Below, one piece after another: positions 26,727 to 35,097 of a stretch of DNA of 64,000 nucleotides. Under the pieces are notes generated by a model. That model searched no databases. It was given only the letters and a program-made list of their open reading frames with translations, and was not told the DNA's origin. Each line of letters opens with the position of its first letter. Position 1 is the first letter of the stretch. Origin of the DNA: UBA10646 sp003456175 (lineage in GTDB: Bacteria > Bacteroidota > Bacteroidia > Chitinophagales > Chitinophagaceae); assembly GCA_031976225.1 (NCBI GenBank), contig DALYLQ010000002.1, positions 1 through 64,000 of the forward strand. Reading direction: 5' to 3'. The translations under genes and the position numbers were made by a program.

Positions 26727-27656
26727 ATGTTAAATGCAATTGTGTATAAAAGCACAGGTAGTTGGTACGTTGTAAAAGATGAACATGCCCGTGTTTGGCA
26801 AGCTCGTATCAGAGGTGTGTTTAAAGTAGAAGGTATTACAAGTACCAACCCTATTGCAGTTGGCGATGTAGTAACTATTGTTCCAGAAAACGATCTTGAA
26901 AATACTGCTACCATTGTGGCTATTGCTGATCGTACCAATTACATTGCAAGGCAAAGTCCGCATAACAAAAATCAACATCATATCGTAGCAAGTAATCTTG
27001 ATCAAACATTACTTTTTGCAACCCTTAGAGATCCTAAAACATCTACAGGGTTTATAGATCGTTTTTTGATATCGGCAGAAATGTTTCACGTGCCAGCTAT
27101 CATTGTATTTAATAAAGCCGATGTATATCGAGCAAAAGAAATGGCTTTATATCATGAATTGCACGAGCGGTACACTCGTATTGGCTATCAGGTGCTGTTA
27201 TCTAGTACGCACACAGGCGAAGGCGCAAATGCTGTAAGAACATTATTGCATCAAAAAACCACATTGTTAAGTGGCCATAGTGGTGTTGGAAAATCATCGT
27301 TTATTAATTATCTATTTCCTGAGTTTCAGTTACGTGTTCAAGAAGTAAGTAAGTGGAGCGGAAAAGGCTTGCATACTACTACGTTCGCCGAAATGTTCGA
27401 TTTACCGCAAGGTGGTGCTATTATTGATACACCGGGTGTAAGAGAGTTTGGTTTGATAGATGTTGAACGGCAAGAGCTAAGCCATTATTTTCCTGAAATG
27501 TTAGCTACATTATCAGGTTGTCAGTTTAATAATTGTTTGCATGTTAACGAGCCTGGGTGCGCTATAAAACAGGCTGTAATAGATGGTATTATTTCTGAAG
27601 AGCGCTACGTAAGTTATGTAGGCCTATTAAACGATATACCCGAACATAAGTATTAA
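26727..27656 (+). CDS. rsgA: RsgA, ribosome small-subunit-dependent GTPase
   Basis: The 309-residue GTPase assists late 30S maturation. It shows the circularly permuted motif order of the family: an OB-fold (about 1-70), G4 FNKAD (about 127), G1 GHSGVGKSS, G3 DTPGVREFG, and a C-terminal zinc domain with CQFNNCLHVNEPGCAI. Length is normal. The stretch LPQG before the G3 motif is encoded by a dispersed repeat (27400-27412). Confidence 0.96.
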   Translation: MLNAIVYKSTGSWYVVKDEHARVWQARIRGVFKVEGITSTNPIAVGDVVTIVPENDLENTATIVAIADRTNYIARQSPHNKNQHHIVASNLDQTLLFATLRDPKTSTGFIDRFLISAEMFHVPAIIVFNKADVYRAKEMALYHELHERYTRIGYQVLLSSTHTGEGANAVRTLLHQKTTLLSGHSGVGKSSFINYLFPEFQLRVQEVSKWSGKGLHTTTFAEMFDLPQGGAIIDTPGVREFGLIDVERQELSHYFPEMLATLSGCQFNNCLHVNEPGCAIKQAVIDGIISEERYVSYVGLLNDIPEHKY

Positions 27657-27768
27657 CAAATTTAACAACGGTGTTTTTCATCAGTTATTAATACCGCTGC
27701 TACCTATCACATAAATATGCGATTGTTAGCCCTGCTGTAACAAAACATTTTTGCTCAAAATATATCGC

Positions 27769-28326
27769 ATGAGAAAAATGTTATTCGCAGCCGCTATTGC
27801 AAGTGTTGCAGCTATTTCAAGCGCTAGTGCACAAAACAAGGCAGTAACTTCTAAAGAGAAGCCCAACATTGTAAAAGTGAATTTATTCAGTGCCATTGTA
27901 CGTACTGGTAATGTAGCCTACGAAAGAAAAATTGGTGCTAATACCAGCGTTCAGCTAGGTGCATTTTACACAGGTTTTAAAGCCGATGGTACCGTGTTAA
28001 GAGGTTTTGGTATAACACCAGAATTTCGTTATTACGCTTCGAATAGTGGCGCCATGCAAGGGTTTTATTTAGCACCATTTGCACGTTACCAAAATTTCCA
28101 ATTAAAAGATGGTCTTAATAAAGGAACGCTAAACACCTTTGGCGGCGGTTTAGTAATTGGTAATCAGTGGGTATATAGCAAAGGCATTACACTCGATGCA
28201 TTTATTGGCCCTTCATACAATAGCGGAACTGTTAAAGTGTCTGATGGTACTAACAGCTTCGACTTGCCCGGTGGTATCGATGGTTTTGGTGTAAGGGCTG
28301 GCGTAACCGTTGGTATTAATTTTTAA
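27769..28326 (+). CDS. Small outer-membrane beta-barrel protein (DUF3575-like)
   Basis: The 185-residue protein has a signal peptide ending SSASAQ, then KPNIVKVNLFSAIVRTGNVAYERKI and further strands with GFGITPEFRYYASN and GFYLAPFARYQNF, a pattern I associate with DUF3575 barrels. ATG 27769 is used because it gives a clean signal peptide; earlier in-frame starts add a poor leader. The function is unknown. A dispersed repeat (28329-28341) starts 3 bases after its stop, in front of the next lipoprotein gene. Confidence 0.72.
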   Translation: MRKMLFAAAIASVAAISSASAQNKAVTSKEKPNIVKVNLFSAIVRTGNVAYERKIGANTSVQLGAFYTGFKADGTVLRGFGITPEFRYYASNSGAMQGFYLAPFARYQNFQLKDGLNKGTLNTFGGGLVIGNQWVYSKGITLDAFIGPSYNSGTVKVSDGTNSFDLPGGIDGFGVRAGVTVGINF

Positions 28327-28365
28327 TACCTTACGGTAAATCTGTAATCTAATTTCTCAACACTT

Positions 28366-28812
28366 ATGAAATCTATTTTTCCGATAGTAAGCATAACGTG
28401 CTTATGGGTGGCAGTTGCTTGCAGTAAGCCAGTTCCTAACCCTCCACAAGCGCAACCCATAACGCAAACGGTAGCTTTTCGGCTAGCACAAGCAAAATCG
28501 TATGATGCGCCTGTGTACAACGGACTCATGGCCGAGGTGAAACTCACCATTTCAAAAGAGAATATACATACAGGCGCTAATACCATTGTGTGGGATAGTA
28601 CCATTAATATGCAGCGCATACAGTTGTTTCCGCAAGCTGTAAGTCCGGCCCTTATTGTAAAAAATATTGGCAACATTATTCCCGATAGGCAGCAGTTGCG
28701 AACTTCAGTAGTGGTACGTTATATAACCAATCAGAATTATACCTATCACAAAGCTGTTGGTACTGCTATGCCACATCATACCAATTTCAAGCAGGTAGAA
28801 GTTACCCTTTAA
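28366..28812 (+). CDS. Small lipoprotein of unknown function
   Basis: The 148-residue protein has a lipobox VAVAC followed by a Pro-rich spacer (SKPVPNPPQAQP) and a single beta-rich domain (VAFRLAQAKSYDAPVYNG; VVVRYITNQNYTYHKAVG). The family is not recognised. It is 40 bases downstream of the barrel gene and may share its transcript; a good terminator follows at 28867-28895. The dispersed repeat between them may instead mark a separate unit. Confidence 0.6.
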   Translation: MKSIFPIVSITCLWVAVACSKPVPNPPQAQPITQTVAFRLAQAKSYDAPVYNGLMAEVKLTISKENIHTGANTIVWDSTINMQRIQLFPQAVSPALIVKNIGNIIPDRQQLRTSVVVRYITNQNYTYHKAVGTAMPHHTNFKQVEVTL

Positions 28813-28866
28813 AATCGTGTAGTAGTTTTCGGTTCATAAACAAGTAGTAGTAGTTTGAAAAGCAAC

Positions 28867-28895
28867 GGGCTCGCCTTTTGGCGAGCCCTGTTTTT
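28867..28895 (+). terminator. Intrinsic terminator
   Basis: GGGCTCGCC (28867-28875) pairs with GGCGAGCCC (28880-28888) around TTTT, followed by a T-run (28891-28895), 55 bases after the lipoprotein stop. Confidence 0.9.
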
Positions 28896-28945
28896 GTTAC
28901 TATCATAAATACCTTACGGTAAATGTTGACGCACCATAAATACAA

Positions 28946-29143
28946 CTAAAACTTACCACCTTTAAATTTCGGAGCCTTTTTCGCAACTTTTGCAGCCTTT
29001 GGGTCGCCACTTGCCAATTTTTCAGCACCTACATTNNNNNNNNNNCCATCGCTAGGGCAACCATACTTTGCTTTACAACTAACGCTACCAATTATAATAC
29101 AAGCAAAAAGGATAGCTTTTGTGGTATGTTTAGATTTTCTCAT
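28946..29143 (-). CDS. Very small lipoprotein, interrupted by a sequence gap
   Basis: About 65 residues: a hydrophobic leader with lipobox GSVSC, then KAKYGCPSD, a gap (10 N at 29036-29045), NVGAEKLASGDPKAAKV and a basic Lys/Gly-rich tail (KAPKFKGGKF). I recall similar tiny CKAKYGCP lipoproteins in Chitinophagaceae but know no function. The frame is only continuous if the gap is truly a multiple that keeps phase, so the middle is unreliable. It follows the carbonic-anhydrase-like gene on the same strand by 68 bases. Confidence 0.55.
   Translation of the reverse strand: MRKSKHTTKAILFACIIIGSVSCKAKYGCPSDXXXXNVGAEKLASGDPKAAKVAKKAPKFKGGKF
29036..29045. other. Run of 10 N (sequence gap) inside a small gene
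   Basis: Ten undetermined bases within the small lipoprotein gene. The real length is unknown. The flanking sequence TACATT...CCATCG gives no hint of a repeat. Confidence 0.99.
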
Positions 29144-29211
29144 CCCGGTAAAAATAAGCAGTTAGTGTGATCGGGGCAAAAGCTATCCGATACTTCAGAC
29201 AAACAACCTTT

Positions 29212-29742
29212 TTATTTCGCTGCATTCACCTCCGAAAACCACGAAGCATAGTGTACGTAATTGTTCGCAATACGGTTGATTTCACCGTTAATATGTGCTT
29301 CACTTACTGTTTTCACTTTTTTGGCCGGCACACCCGCATAAATACTGCCAGCTTCAACCTCTGTACCCTCAAGCACCACAGCACCTGCAGCAATAATGGC
29401 GTTACTATGCACAATACAACGATCCATAACAATAGCACCCATGCCTATAAGTACATTGTCGTGAATAGTGCAACCATGCACCAAAGCGTTATGACCAATA
29501 GAAACATTGTTGCCAATGTTGGTGGGGTGTTTTTGATAGGTGCAGTGTATAACAGCGCCATCTTGCACATTTACTTTGTCGCCCATTTTTATGTAATGCA
29601 CATCGCCACGTATTACTGCATTAAACCAAACGCTACAAGCATTGCCCATTACTACATCGCCACAAATGGTAGCATTGGGTGCAATAAAACAATCCTCTCC
29701 CCAAGTGGGCAACTTGCCTTGTACAGGTAATATCAAAGCCAT
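29212..29742 (-). CDS. Gamma-class carbonic-anhydrase-like hexapeptide-repeat protein
   Basis: The 176-residue left-handed beta-helix protein has many hexapeptide repeats (NATICGDVVMGNACSVWFNAVIRGDV). The three zinc-ligand-like histidines in AVIHCTY and SIGHNALVHGC match the gamma-carbonic anhydrase/PaaY-YrdA group. It is probably a cytosolic trimer. Whether it has carbonic anhydrase activity is uncertain in this subgroup. It is divergent from the aminotransferase gene, with about 74 bases between the start codons. Confidence 0.87.
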   Translation of the reverse strand: MALILPVQGKLPTWGEDCFIAPNATICGDVVMGNACSVWFNAVIRGDVHYIKMGDKVNVQDGAVIHCTYQKHPTNIGNNVSIGHNALVHGCTIHDNVLIGMGAIVMDRCIVHSNAIIAAGAVVLEGTEVEAGSIYAGVPAKKVKTVSEAHINGEINRIANNYVHYASWFSEVNAAK

Positions 29743-29803
29743 ACTAATGTTTTTGGTAAAAGTAGCATCAATTGAACCAAACTGATAAGCATGCCTTAGT
29801 ACT

Positions 29804-29811
29804 TACTTTTG
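29804..29811 (+). promoter_or_regulatory. -7 promoter element (TACTTTTG) of the aminotransferase
   Basis: Exact TAnnTTTG match ending 5 bases before ATG 29817. It argues for that start over the upstream ATG at 29772 and suggests a leaderless message. Confidence 0.5.
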
Positions 29812-29816
29812 CAGTT

Positions 29817-31007
29817 ATGGATGCAACGAACCGACAATTATTTTTCCGCCATATTGCACAAACTTCGCCAAACCCTATTGGGTTTGAAATGGTTCGTGCC
29901 CAAGGTATTTATCAATACACGGCCGATGGCCGGCAAATGGTTGATTTAATTTCGGGTTTCAGTGTAGCCAATATTGGGCACAGCCATCCGCAAGTAGTAG
30001 CTGCGGTGAAAGCACAAGCCGAGCAGTACATGCATTTAATTGTGTATGGCGAGTTTATACAGCAGCCACAAGTACGCTACGCTAAGGCATTAACCGATCA
30101 TTTACCGCAAGGTTTAAACTGTGTGTACTTTACCAACAGCGGTACAGAAGCCACCGAAGGTGCCATGAAATTAGCCAAACGTGTAACTAAGCGTACGCAA
30201 ATATTAAGCTGTACTAATAGTTATCATGGCAGTACACAAGGGGCGTTGAGTATGATGGGTAGCGAGTATTGGCGTAATGCCTACAGGCCGCTACTGCCGG
30301 GCATACAACAATACGCCTATGGTAGTTGGGAAATGGTAGCAGCAATTAACCATAACACGGCAGCCGTTTTTGTAGAGCCGGTGCAAGCCGAGAGCGGCGT
30401 TACAACACCTCCCGAAGGTTGGTTGCAAGCCTTACGCGAAGCTTGTAATAAACATTGTGCGCTACTAGTGTTCGATGAAATTCAAGCAGGCTTTGGCCGT
30501 ACTGGTAAGCTTTGGGCATTTGAGCTTAGCGGCGTTGTGCCCGATGTATTGTTGCTTGGCAAGGCACTTGGTGGTGGCATGCCGTTGGGTGCATTTATTG
30601 CACACGAAAGTTTAATGCGTACATTCACTAACAACCCAGTGTTAGGTCATATTAGCACTTTTGCAGGGCATCCGGTGAGTTGTGCGGCTGGCTTGGCTGC
30701 TTTTGAAGTGTTACTTAATAGTGGTGTAATGGATACCCTTGCGGTAAAAGAAACAATGCTCCAGCAATATTTTGCAACGCATTTTCCTGAATTGCCGCTG
30801 CAAACTGCAGGCTTGTGGGGCAGTATTGCTTTCGATAGCTTTGATACCAATTTGAAAAAGGTACATGCTTGTTGGGATGCCGGACTTATTACCGATTGGT
30901 TTTTGCATGCTGCCCATCGGCTACGGATAGCTCCGCCACTTACTATTACAACAGCACAATGGGAGCAAGTATTAGAACAATTAGGGGCTGCATTAAAGGC
31001 GGTATAG
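29817..31007 (+). CDS. Class III pyridoxal-phosphate aminotransferase
   Basis: The 396-residue enzyme has YFTNSGTEATEGAMKLAKR (phosphate-binding, about 100-118), LLVFDEIQAGFGRTGKLWAF (PLP ring contacts) and LLLGKALGGGMPLGA with the Schiff-base lysine. Members transfer an amino group from ornithine, acetylornithine, lysine or related diamines; which one is not clear. No arginine-biosynthesis neighbours are present. The start at 29817 (MDATNRQ) is set by the promoter just upstream. LPQG (30100-30112) and LAVK (30737-30748) are encoded by dispersed repeat copies. Confidence 0.88.
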   Translation: MDATNRQLFFRHIAQTSPNPIGFEMVRAQGIYQYTADGRQMVDLISGFSVANIGHSHPQVVAAVKAQAEQYMHLIVYGEFIQQPQVRYAKALTDHLPQGLNCVYFTNSGTEATEGAMKLAKRVTKRTQILSCTNSYHGSTQGALSMMGSEYWRNAYRPLLPGIQQYAYGSWEMVAAINHNTAAVFVEPVQAESGVTTPPEGWLQALREACNKHCALLVFDEIQAGFGRTGKLWAFELSGVVPDVLLLGKALGGGMPLGAFIAHESLMRTFTNNPVLGHISTFAGHPVSCAAGLAAFEVLLNSGVMDTLAVKETMLQQYFATHFPELPLQTAGLWGSIAFDSFDTNLKKVHACWDAGLITDWFLHAAHRLRIAPPLTITTAQWEQVLEQLGAALKAV

Positions 31008-31107
31008 GTAGTTTTTCGGGTTTGAGGCAGTCGTTTACCGTAAGGTATAGGTATAAAATTGTAAAGCTTCTCTTAAATAATTGCTAGCATCGAACTTTTA
31101 AAACCCC

Positions 31108-31115
31108 TACTTTTG
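31108..31115 (+). promoter_or_regulatory. -7 promoter element (TACTTTTG) of atpD
   Basis: Exact TAnnTTTG match, with a TTG (31081-31083) 24 bases upstream as a possible -33. It gives an untranslated leader of about 35 bases before ATG 31156. Confidence 0.55.
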
Positions 31116-31155
31116 CAGCCAAATTGGAAACTGTCAATCAAAATATTCCTTTCTT

Positions 31156-32655
31156 ATGGCCAGTAAGGGTAAAGTAAAACAAATCATCGGTGCTGTAGTA
31201 GACGTACAGTTCGAAGGCAGCCTGCCAGAAATTTTTAACGCATTAGAAATTGCCCGCGAAAACGGTGAAAAGCTCGTGCTTGAAGTACAGCAGCACTTGG
31301 GTGAAGATAGCGTTCGTACCATTTCTATGGAAGGTACCGAAGGTTTGGTGCGTGGTATGGAAGTGGTAGATACTGGCCGTGCTATCAGTATGCCTGTTGG
31401 TGAAGGTATCAACGGTCGCTTATTTAATGTAACTGGTGACCCAATCGATGGATTACCTGCAATCAGCAAAGAAAACGGTCGCCCTATTCACGCTTTACCT
31501 CCTAAGTTTGAAGACTTAAGTACTGCTACTGAAGTTTTATTCACTGGTATTAAGGTAATCGACTTGATTGAGCCTTATGCAAAAGGTGGTAAGATTGGTT
31601 TATTCGGTGGTGCCGGTGTAGGTAAAACCGTATTGATTCAGGAATTGATTAACAACATTGCTAAGGGCCACGGTGGTTTGTCGGTATTCGCTGGTGTGGG
31701 TGAGCGTACGCGTGAGGGTAACGATTTGTTGCGTGAAATGATTGAAGCGGGTATCATGAAATATGGCGACAAATTCAAGCATAGCATGGAAGAAGGCGGC
31801 TGGGATTTGAGCAGCGTAGATTTAGAAGGCTTAAAAGAATCTAAAGCAACTTTCGTATTCGGTCAGATGAATGAACCTCCAGGAGCCCGTGCTCGTGTAG
31901 CATTAAGCGGCTTAACTATTGCAGAATACTTCCGCGATGGCGATGGCAGTGGTAAGGGTAAAGACATTCTTTTCTTCGTTGATAATATCTTCCGTTTCAC
32001 ACAGGCTGGTTCTGAAGTATCGGCTTTGTTAGGTCGTATGCCTTCAGCGGTAGGTTATCAGCCAACTTTGGCTACTGAAATGGGTTTAATGCAAGAGCGT
32101 ATCACTTCTACTAAAAATGGTTCAATTACCTCTGTACAGGCGGTATACGTTCCTGCGGATGACTTAACTGACCCAGCTCCTGCAACTACTTTCGCTCACT
32201 TAGATGCTACTACGGTATTAAGCCGTAAGATTGCCGACTTAGGTATTTATCCTGCGGTAGACCCGCTTGATTCTACTTCACGTATCTTAACACCTGCCAT
32301 TGTGGGTGAAGCACACTACAACTGTGCTCAGCGTGTGAAGATGATCTTACAGCGTTATAAAGAACTACAAGATATCATCGCTATCCTTGGTATGGATGAA
32401 CTAAGCGACGAAGATAAAATGACAGTATCTCGTGCTCGTAAAGTACAGCGTTTCTTAAGTCAGCCATTCCACGTAGCAGAACAGTTTACAGGTTTGAAGG
32501 GTGTATTCGTAAGTATTGAAGATACTATCCGTGCTTTCAACGCAATTATGGATGGTGAGGTAGATGAGTATCCTGAAGCTGCCTTCAACCTTGTAGGTAC
32601 TTTAGAAGATGCTATTGAGAAGGGTAAGAAAATGATGGCTCAGGTACAAGGCTAG
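31156..32655 (+). CDS. atpD: ATP synthase F1 subunit beta
   Basis: The 499-residue catalytic subunit of the F1 sector has Walker A GGAGVGKT (about 151-158), the GERTREGNDL segment, Walker B ILFFVDNIFRFTQAGSEVSA and the DELSDEDK (DELSEED-like) motif near the C-terminus. The gene pairs only with atpC here, apart from the other ATP synthase genes, as I recall for Bacteroidota. There is no dispersed repeat copy inside it, unlike most of the genes around. Confidence 0.99.
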   Translation: MASKGKVKQIIGAVVDVQFEGSLPEIFNALEIARENGEKLVLEVQQHLGEDSVRTISMEGTEGLVRGMEVVDTGRAISMPVGEGINGRLFNVTGDPIDGLPAISKENGRPIHALPPKFEDLSTATEVLFTGIKVIDLIEPYAKGGKIGLFGGAGVGKTVLIQELINNIAKGHGGLSVFAGVGERTREGNDLLREMIEAGIMKYGDKFKHSMEEGGWDLSSVDLEGLKESKATFVFGQMNEPPGARARVALSGLTIAEYFRDGDGSGKGKDILFFVDNIFRFTQAGSEVSALLGRMPSAVGYQPTLATEMGLMQERITSTKNGSITSVQAVYVPADDLTDPAPATTFAHLDATTVLSRKIADLGIYPAVDPLDSTSRILTPAIVGEAHYNCAQRVKMILQRYKELQDIIAILGMDELSDEDKMTVSRARKVQRFLSQPFHVAEQFTGLKGVFVSIEDTIRAFNAIMDGEVDEYPEAAFNLVGTLEDAIEKGKKMMAQVQG

Positions 32656-32720
32656 TAGTTACACTACAACTTGCAACTGCCTATCTGTTTTCAAAACGCT
32701 TATTTTTCAAATTGCCTTGT

Positions 32721-32978
32721 ATGACTTTAGAAATATTAACCCCTGAGAAAAAGCTTTACAGTGGTGACGTGTACGGTGTTCAATTACCAGGCATCACTGG
32801 TTTGTTTGAACTGCTCGATAAACACGCACCTATGGTAAGTGCTTTGGGTAAGGGTAAGATTAAGGTATTAGTTGATAGTAAAAACGATACCCACCACTAC
32901 GCTATTCAAAGTGGTTTTGTTGAAATGTATAACAACAAGGCAACTGTTTTAGTAGAAGGTGCAGAAGGATTAGATTAA
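32721..32978 (+). CDS. atpC: ATP synthase F1 subunit epsilon (short form)
   Basis: The 85-residue protein corresponds to the N-terminal beta-sandwich of epsilon (MTLEILTPEKKLYSGDVYGVQLPG; DKHAPMVSALGKGKIKV). The C-terminal helical hairpin that inhibits ATP hydrolysis in E. coli is absent, a short form I recall in Bacteroidota. ATG 32721 is used in place of the TTG at 32712. It is 65 bases after atpD and ends before a strong bidirectional terminator. Confidence 0.93.
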   Translation: MTLEILTPEKKLYSGDVYGVQLPGITGLFELLDKHAPMVSALGKGKIKVLVDSKNDTHHYAIQSGFVEMYNNKATVLVEGAEGLD

Positions 32979-32999
32979 GAGTACTTCAACGTTTATATC

Positions 33000-33036
33000 A
33001 AAAAGCTGGTGTGCATTATGTAGCACCAGCTTTTTT
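33000..33036. terminator. Bidirectional terminator between atpC and yqgE
   Basis: AAAAGCTGGTG (33001-33011) pairs with CACCAGCTTTT (33024-33034) and is followed by more T. The A-run on the other side serves the minus-strand gene ending at 33049. Confidence 0.9.
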
Positions 33037-33048
33037 AATTAAGTATAC

Positions 33049-33603
33049 TTAATTCAACTGCGGATCAATAGGATAGTGAATTACCTCCTTATAAGCATCG
33101 CCTAATTGTAGTACCGATTGCTGCCACAAAGCATCAACAGGCGTTTCAAATACTAGTGTTGGCGTAGCAGGCGTAAGCAACCAACTGCCTTCCTCAACTT
33201 CCTCTTCTAGTTGTCCTTCAGACCAACCGCTATAGCCTAAGAAAAACTTTATTTCATGCTGCCCAATAGCTTGATTACCCAAGTGTAGCAATACTTTATC
33301 GAAATCGCCACTCCAATACATGCCATTACCAATAAGTACGCCATCGGGTATTAAATGTGGAACGGTGTGTATAAAATGCAGGGTATCTAACTGAACAGGG
33401 CCGCCATAGTACAAAGGGAATTGAGGAAATGGAGCTGCTTCTAAAACATCGGCAAGTGTTTGCTCGCTTTTACGATTCATCACAAATCCGAAGCCGCCGT
33501 CGCTATCGTCAAACGAGCATAGCAACACTACGGTACGTATGAAATTGGCATCTTTTAGAAAGGGGTCCGCAATGAGTAATTGTCCTTTATTCGGTTGTTT
33601 CAT
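33049..33603 (-). CDS. YqgE/AlgH family protein (UPF0301)
   Basis: The 184-residue protein starts KQPNKGQLLIADPFLKDANFIRTVVLLC, the family hallmark, with FGFVMNRKSE and YYGGPVQLDTLHFIHT following. It is widely conserved and of unclear function. ATG 33603 is used rather than the frame from 33618, because the family starts here. The divergent gap to the sensor kinase (33604-33750) holds two dispersed repeats in opposite orientation (33636-33648, 33690-33702). Confidence 0.93.
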   Translation of the reverse strand: MKQPNKGQLLIADPFLKDANFIRTVVLLCSFDDSDGGFGFVMNRKSEQTLADVLEAAPFPQFPLYYGGPVQLDTLHFIHTVPHLIPDGVLIGNGMYWSGDFDKVLLHLGNQAIGQHEIKFFLGYSGWSEGQLEEEVEEGSWLLTPATPTLVFETPVDALWQQSVLQLGDAYKEVIHYPIDPQLN

Positions 33604-33737
33604 ACAGTTAAGATACAAGTTTAGAGCGTTATATCATTTGCCGTAAGGCGTAAATTACACAGCACAAGCACTTATAAAACCGTTGTTAACCTTACGGTAA
33701 ATGCAATACTGCACTCTTACAACCCACGAACTACAAG

Positions 33738-33745
33738 TATATTTG
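33738..33745 (+). promoter_or_regulatory. -7 promoter element (TATATTTG) of the sensor kinase gene
   Basis: Exact TAnnTTTG match ending 5 bases before the ATG at 33751, which again implies a leaderless message. Confidence 0.5.
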
Positions 33746-33750
33746 ATGTT

Positions 33751-35097
33751 ATGAAGAAAGTATTTCCGGTAATTATTCTATTGATTTCATTTTCGTTGCT
33801 GGGTATTTTTTTGTTTCAATACAGTTGGGTTAAAAACCTCTTACAAGTGCAGGAGCAACGGATTTTATATAAAGTAGATAAAGCTGCTTACAATGTTGCA
33901 TTAGAGTTAAACCGACAAGCTAGTCACAGCCCAAGTATGCGATTGCCACGCAGGCTTAATAATTTGGGTTTTTCGCCCGAATTAGAAATAGGGAAAAAGG
34001 TAAAGCCACCGCAAATTTCACAACGCTTTACTGATTATGAAATTTACGAGAAACTAGAGCATGCTTTTCATAACGAAGGGCTAGAACGCTTGCGTTTTGA
34101 ATTTGCAATTACTACCGATAAAGAAGATTATGTGGTAGAAATGCAGAGCCCTAACTTCATTAACGCATCGCTTGATACGGCTGGTTATCGCAGGCGAGTA
34201 ATACCTATTGGTCCGGAGCAAGGCAGCGATTGGGAAGGCCTTATTAGCGAAGAAAATTTATTCATCATTATCCCCGATTTTAAGCAACAATTATGGGCTT
34301 CACTTACGTGGATGCTAATAGGTGCAGGTATATTCACCTTAGTGGTAATTGCGGCATTTGCTGTTACGGTTAGAACAATGCTGAATCAAAAGAAGCTCAG
34401 TGAAATTAAAAGCGATTTTATCAATAATATGACGCACGAATTCAAAACGCCTATTGCAACCATATCGTTAGCGGTAGACATGGTGCGTAACGAAAAAGTA
34501 CAAGCCAATCCAGAAAAACTCAATTACTTCAGTAACATTATTAAAGAAGAAAATAAACGGATGAATAAGCACGTAGAAACCATTCTACAAGCCGCAGCCA
34601 TGGATAGGCAAGAGCTAAAACTCAACATGAAGCCTGTTCATGCACATGGAATGATTACATCTGTTACCTCAAACTTTACACTACAACTCGAAGAAAAACA
34701 TGGTCAGATAGAGTTATTACTCAATGCCAAAAACGATACCATTATTGCCGATGAAACCCATTTCGGTAACTTATTAAATAACTTGGTAGATAATGCGGTG
34801 AAGTACAGTAAAGATGAAGGCTTGCACATCAAAATTTCTACCCATAGCACTAAAAAGTTCTTACTCATTCGAATAGAAGATAATGGCATAGGTATGAGTA
34901 AAGAAACCGTGAAGCGTGTGTTTGAAAAATTCTACAGAGCACATACGGGTAATGTGCACAATGTAAAAGGCTTCGGCTTGGGCATGAGCTACGTGAAAAC
35001 TGTGATTGACGAGCATAAAGGCCGCATTAAAGTAGAAAGTGTACTTGGTAAGGGTAGTACTTTTACAGTAGAAGTACCTTTGGCGAAGCAAGTTTAA
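33751..35097 (+). CDS. Membrane sensor histidine kinase
   Basis: The 448-residue protein has an N-terminal transmembrane helix (about 4-24), a periplasmic sensor domain of about 160 residues, a second helix (about 188-210) and the kinase core: H-box FINNMTHEFKTPIATISLA, N-box NLLNNLVDNAVKYS, G1 EDNGIGM and GFGLGMSYVK. The core resembles RprX-type kinases of Bacteroidota. No response regulator gene is next to it, so the partner lies elsewhere. Its stop overlaps the stop of convergent queA by 4 bases, with no terminator between. Confidence 0.93.
   Translation: MKKVFPVIILLISFSLLGIFLFQYSWVKNLLQVQEQRILYKVDKAAYNVALELNRQASHSPSMRLPRRLNNLGFSPELEIGKKVKPPQISQRFTDYEIYEKLEHAFHNEGLERLRFEFAITTDKEDYVVEMQSPNFINASLDTAGYRRRVIPIGPEQGSDWEGLISEENLFIIIPDFKQQLWASLTWMLIGAGIFTLVVIAAFAVTVRTMLNQKKLSEIKSDFINNMTHEFKTPIATISLAVDMVRNEKVQANPEKLNYFSNIIKEENKRMNKHVETILQAAAMDRQELKLNMKPVHAHGMITSVTSNFTLQLEEKHGQIELLLNAKNDTIIADETHFGNLLNNLVDNAVKYSKDEGLHIKISTHSTKKFLLIRIEDNGIGMSKETVKRVFEKFYRAHTGNVHNVKGFGLGMSYVKTVIDEHKGRIKVESVLGKGSTFTVEVPLAKQV

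Noticed and set aside
29167..29730. Plus-strand open frame opposite the carbonic-anhydrase-like gene
   Set aside because: Its His/Asn/Cys-rich product mirrors hexapeptide repeats on the other strand; the minus-strand gene has clear family motifs.
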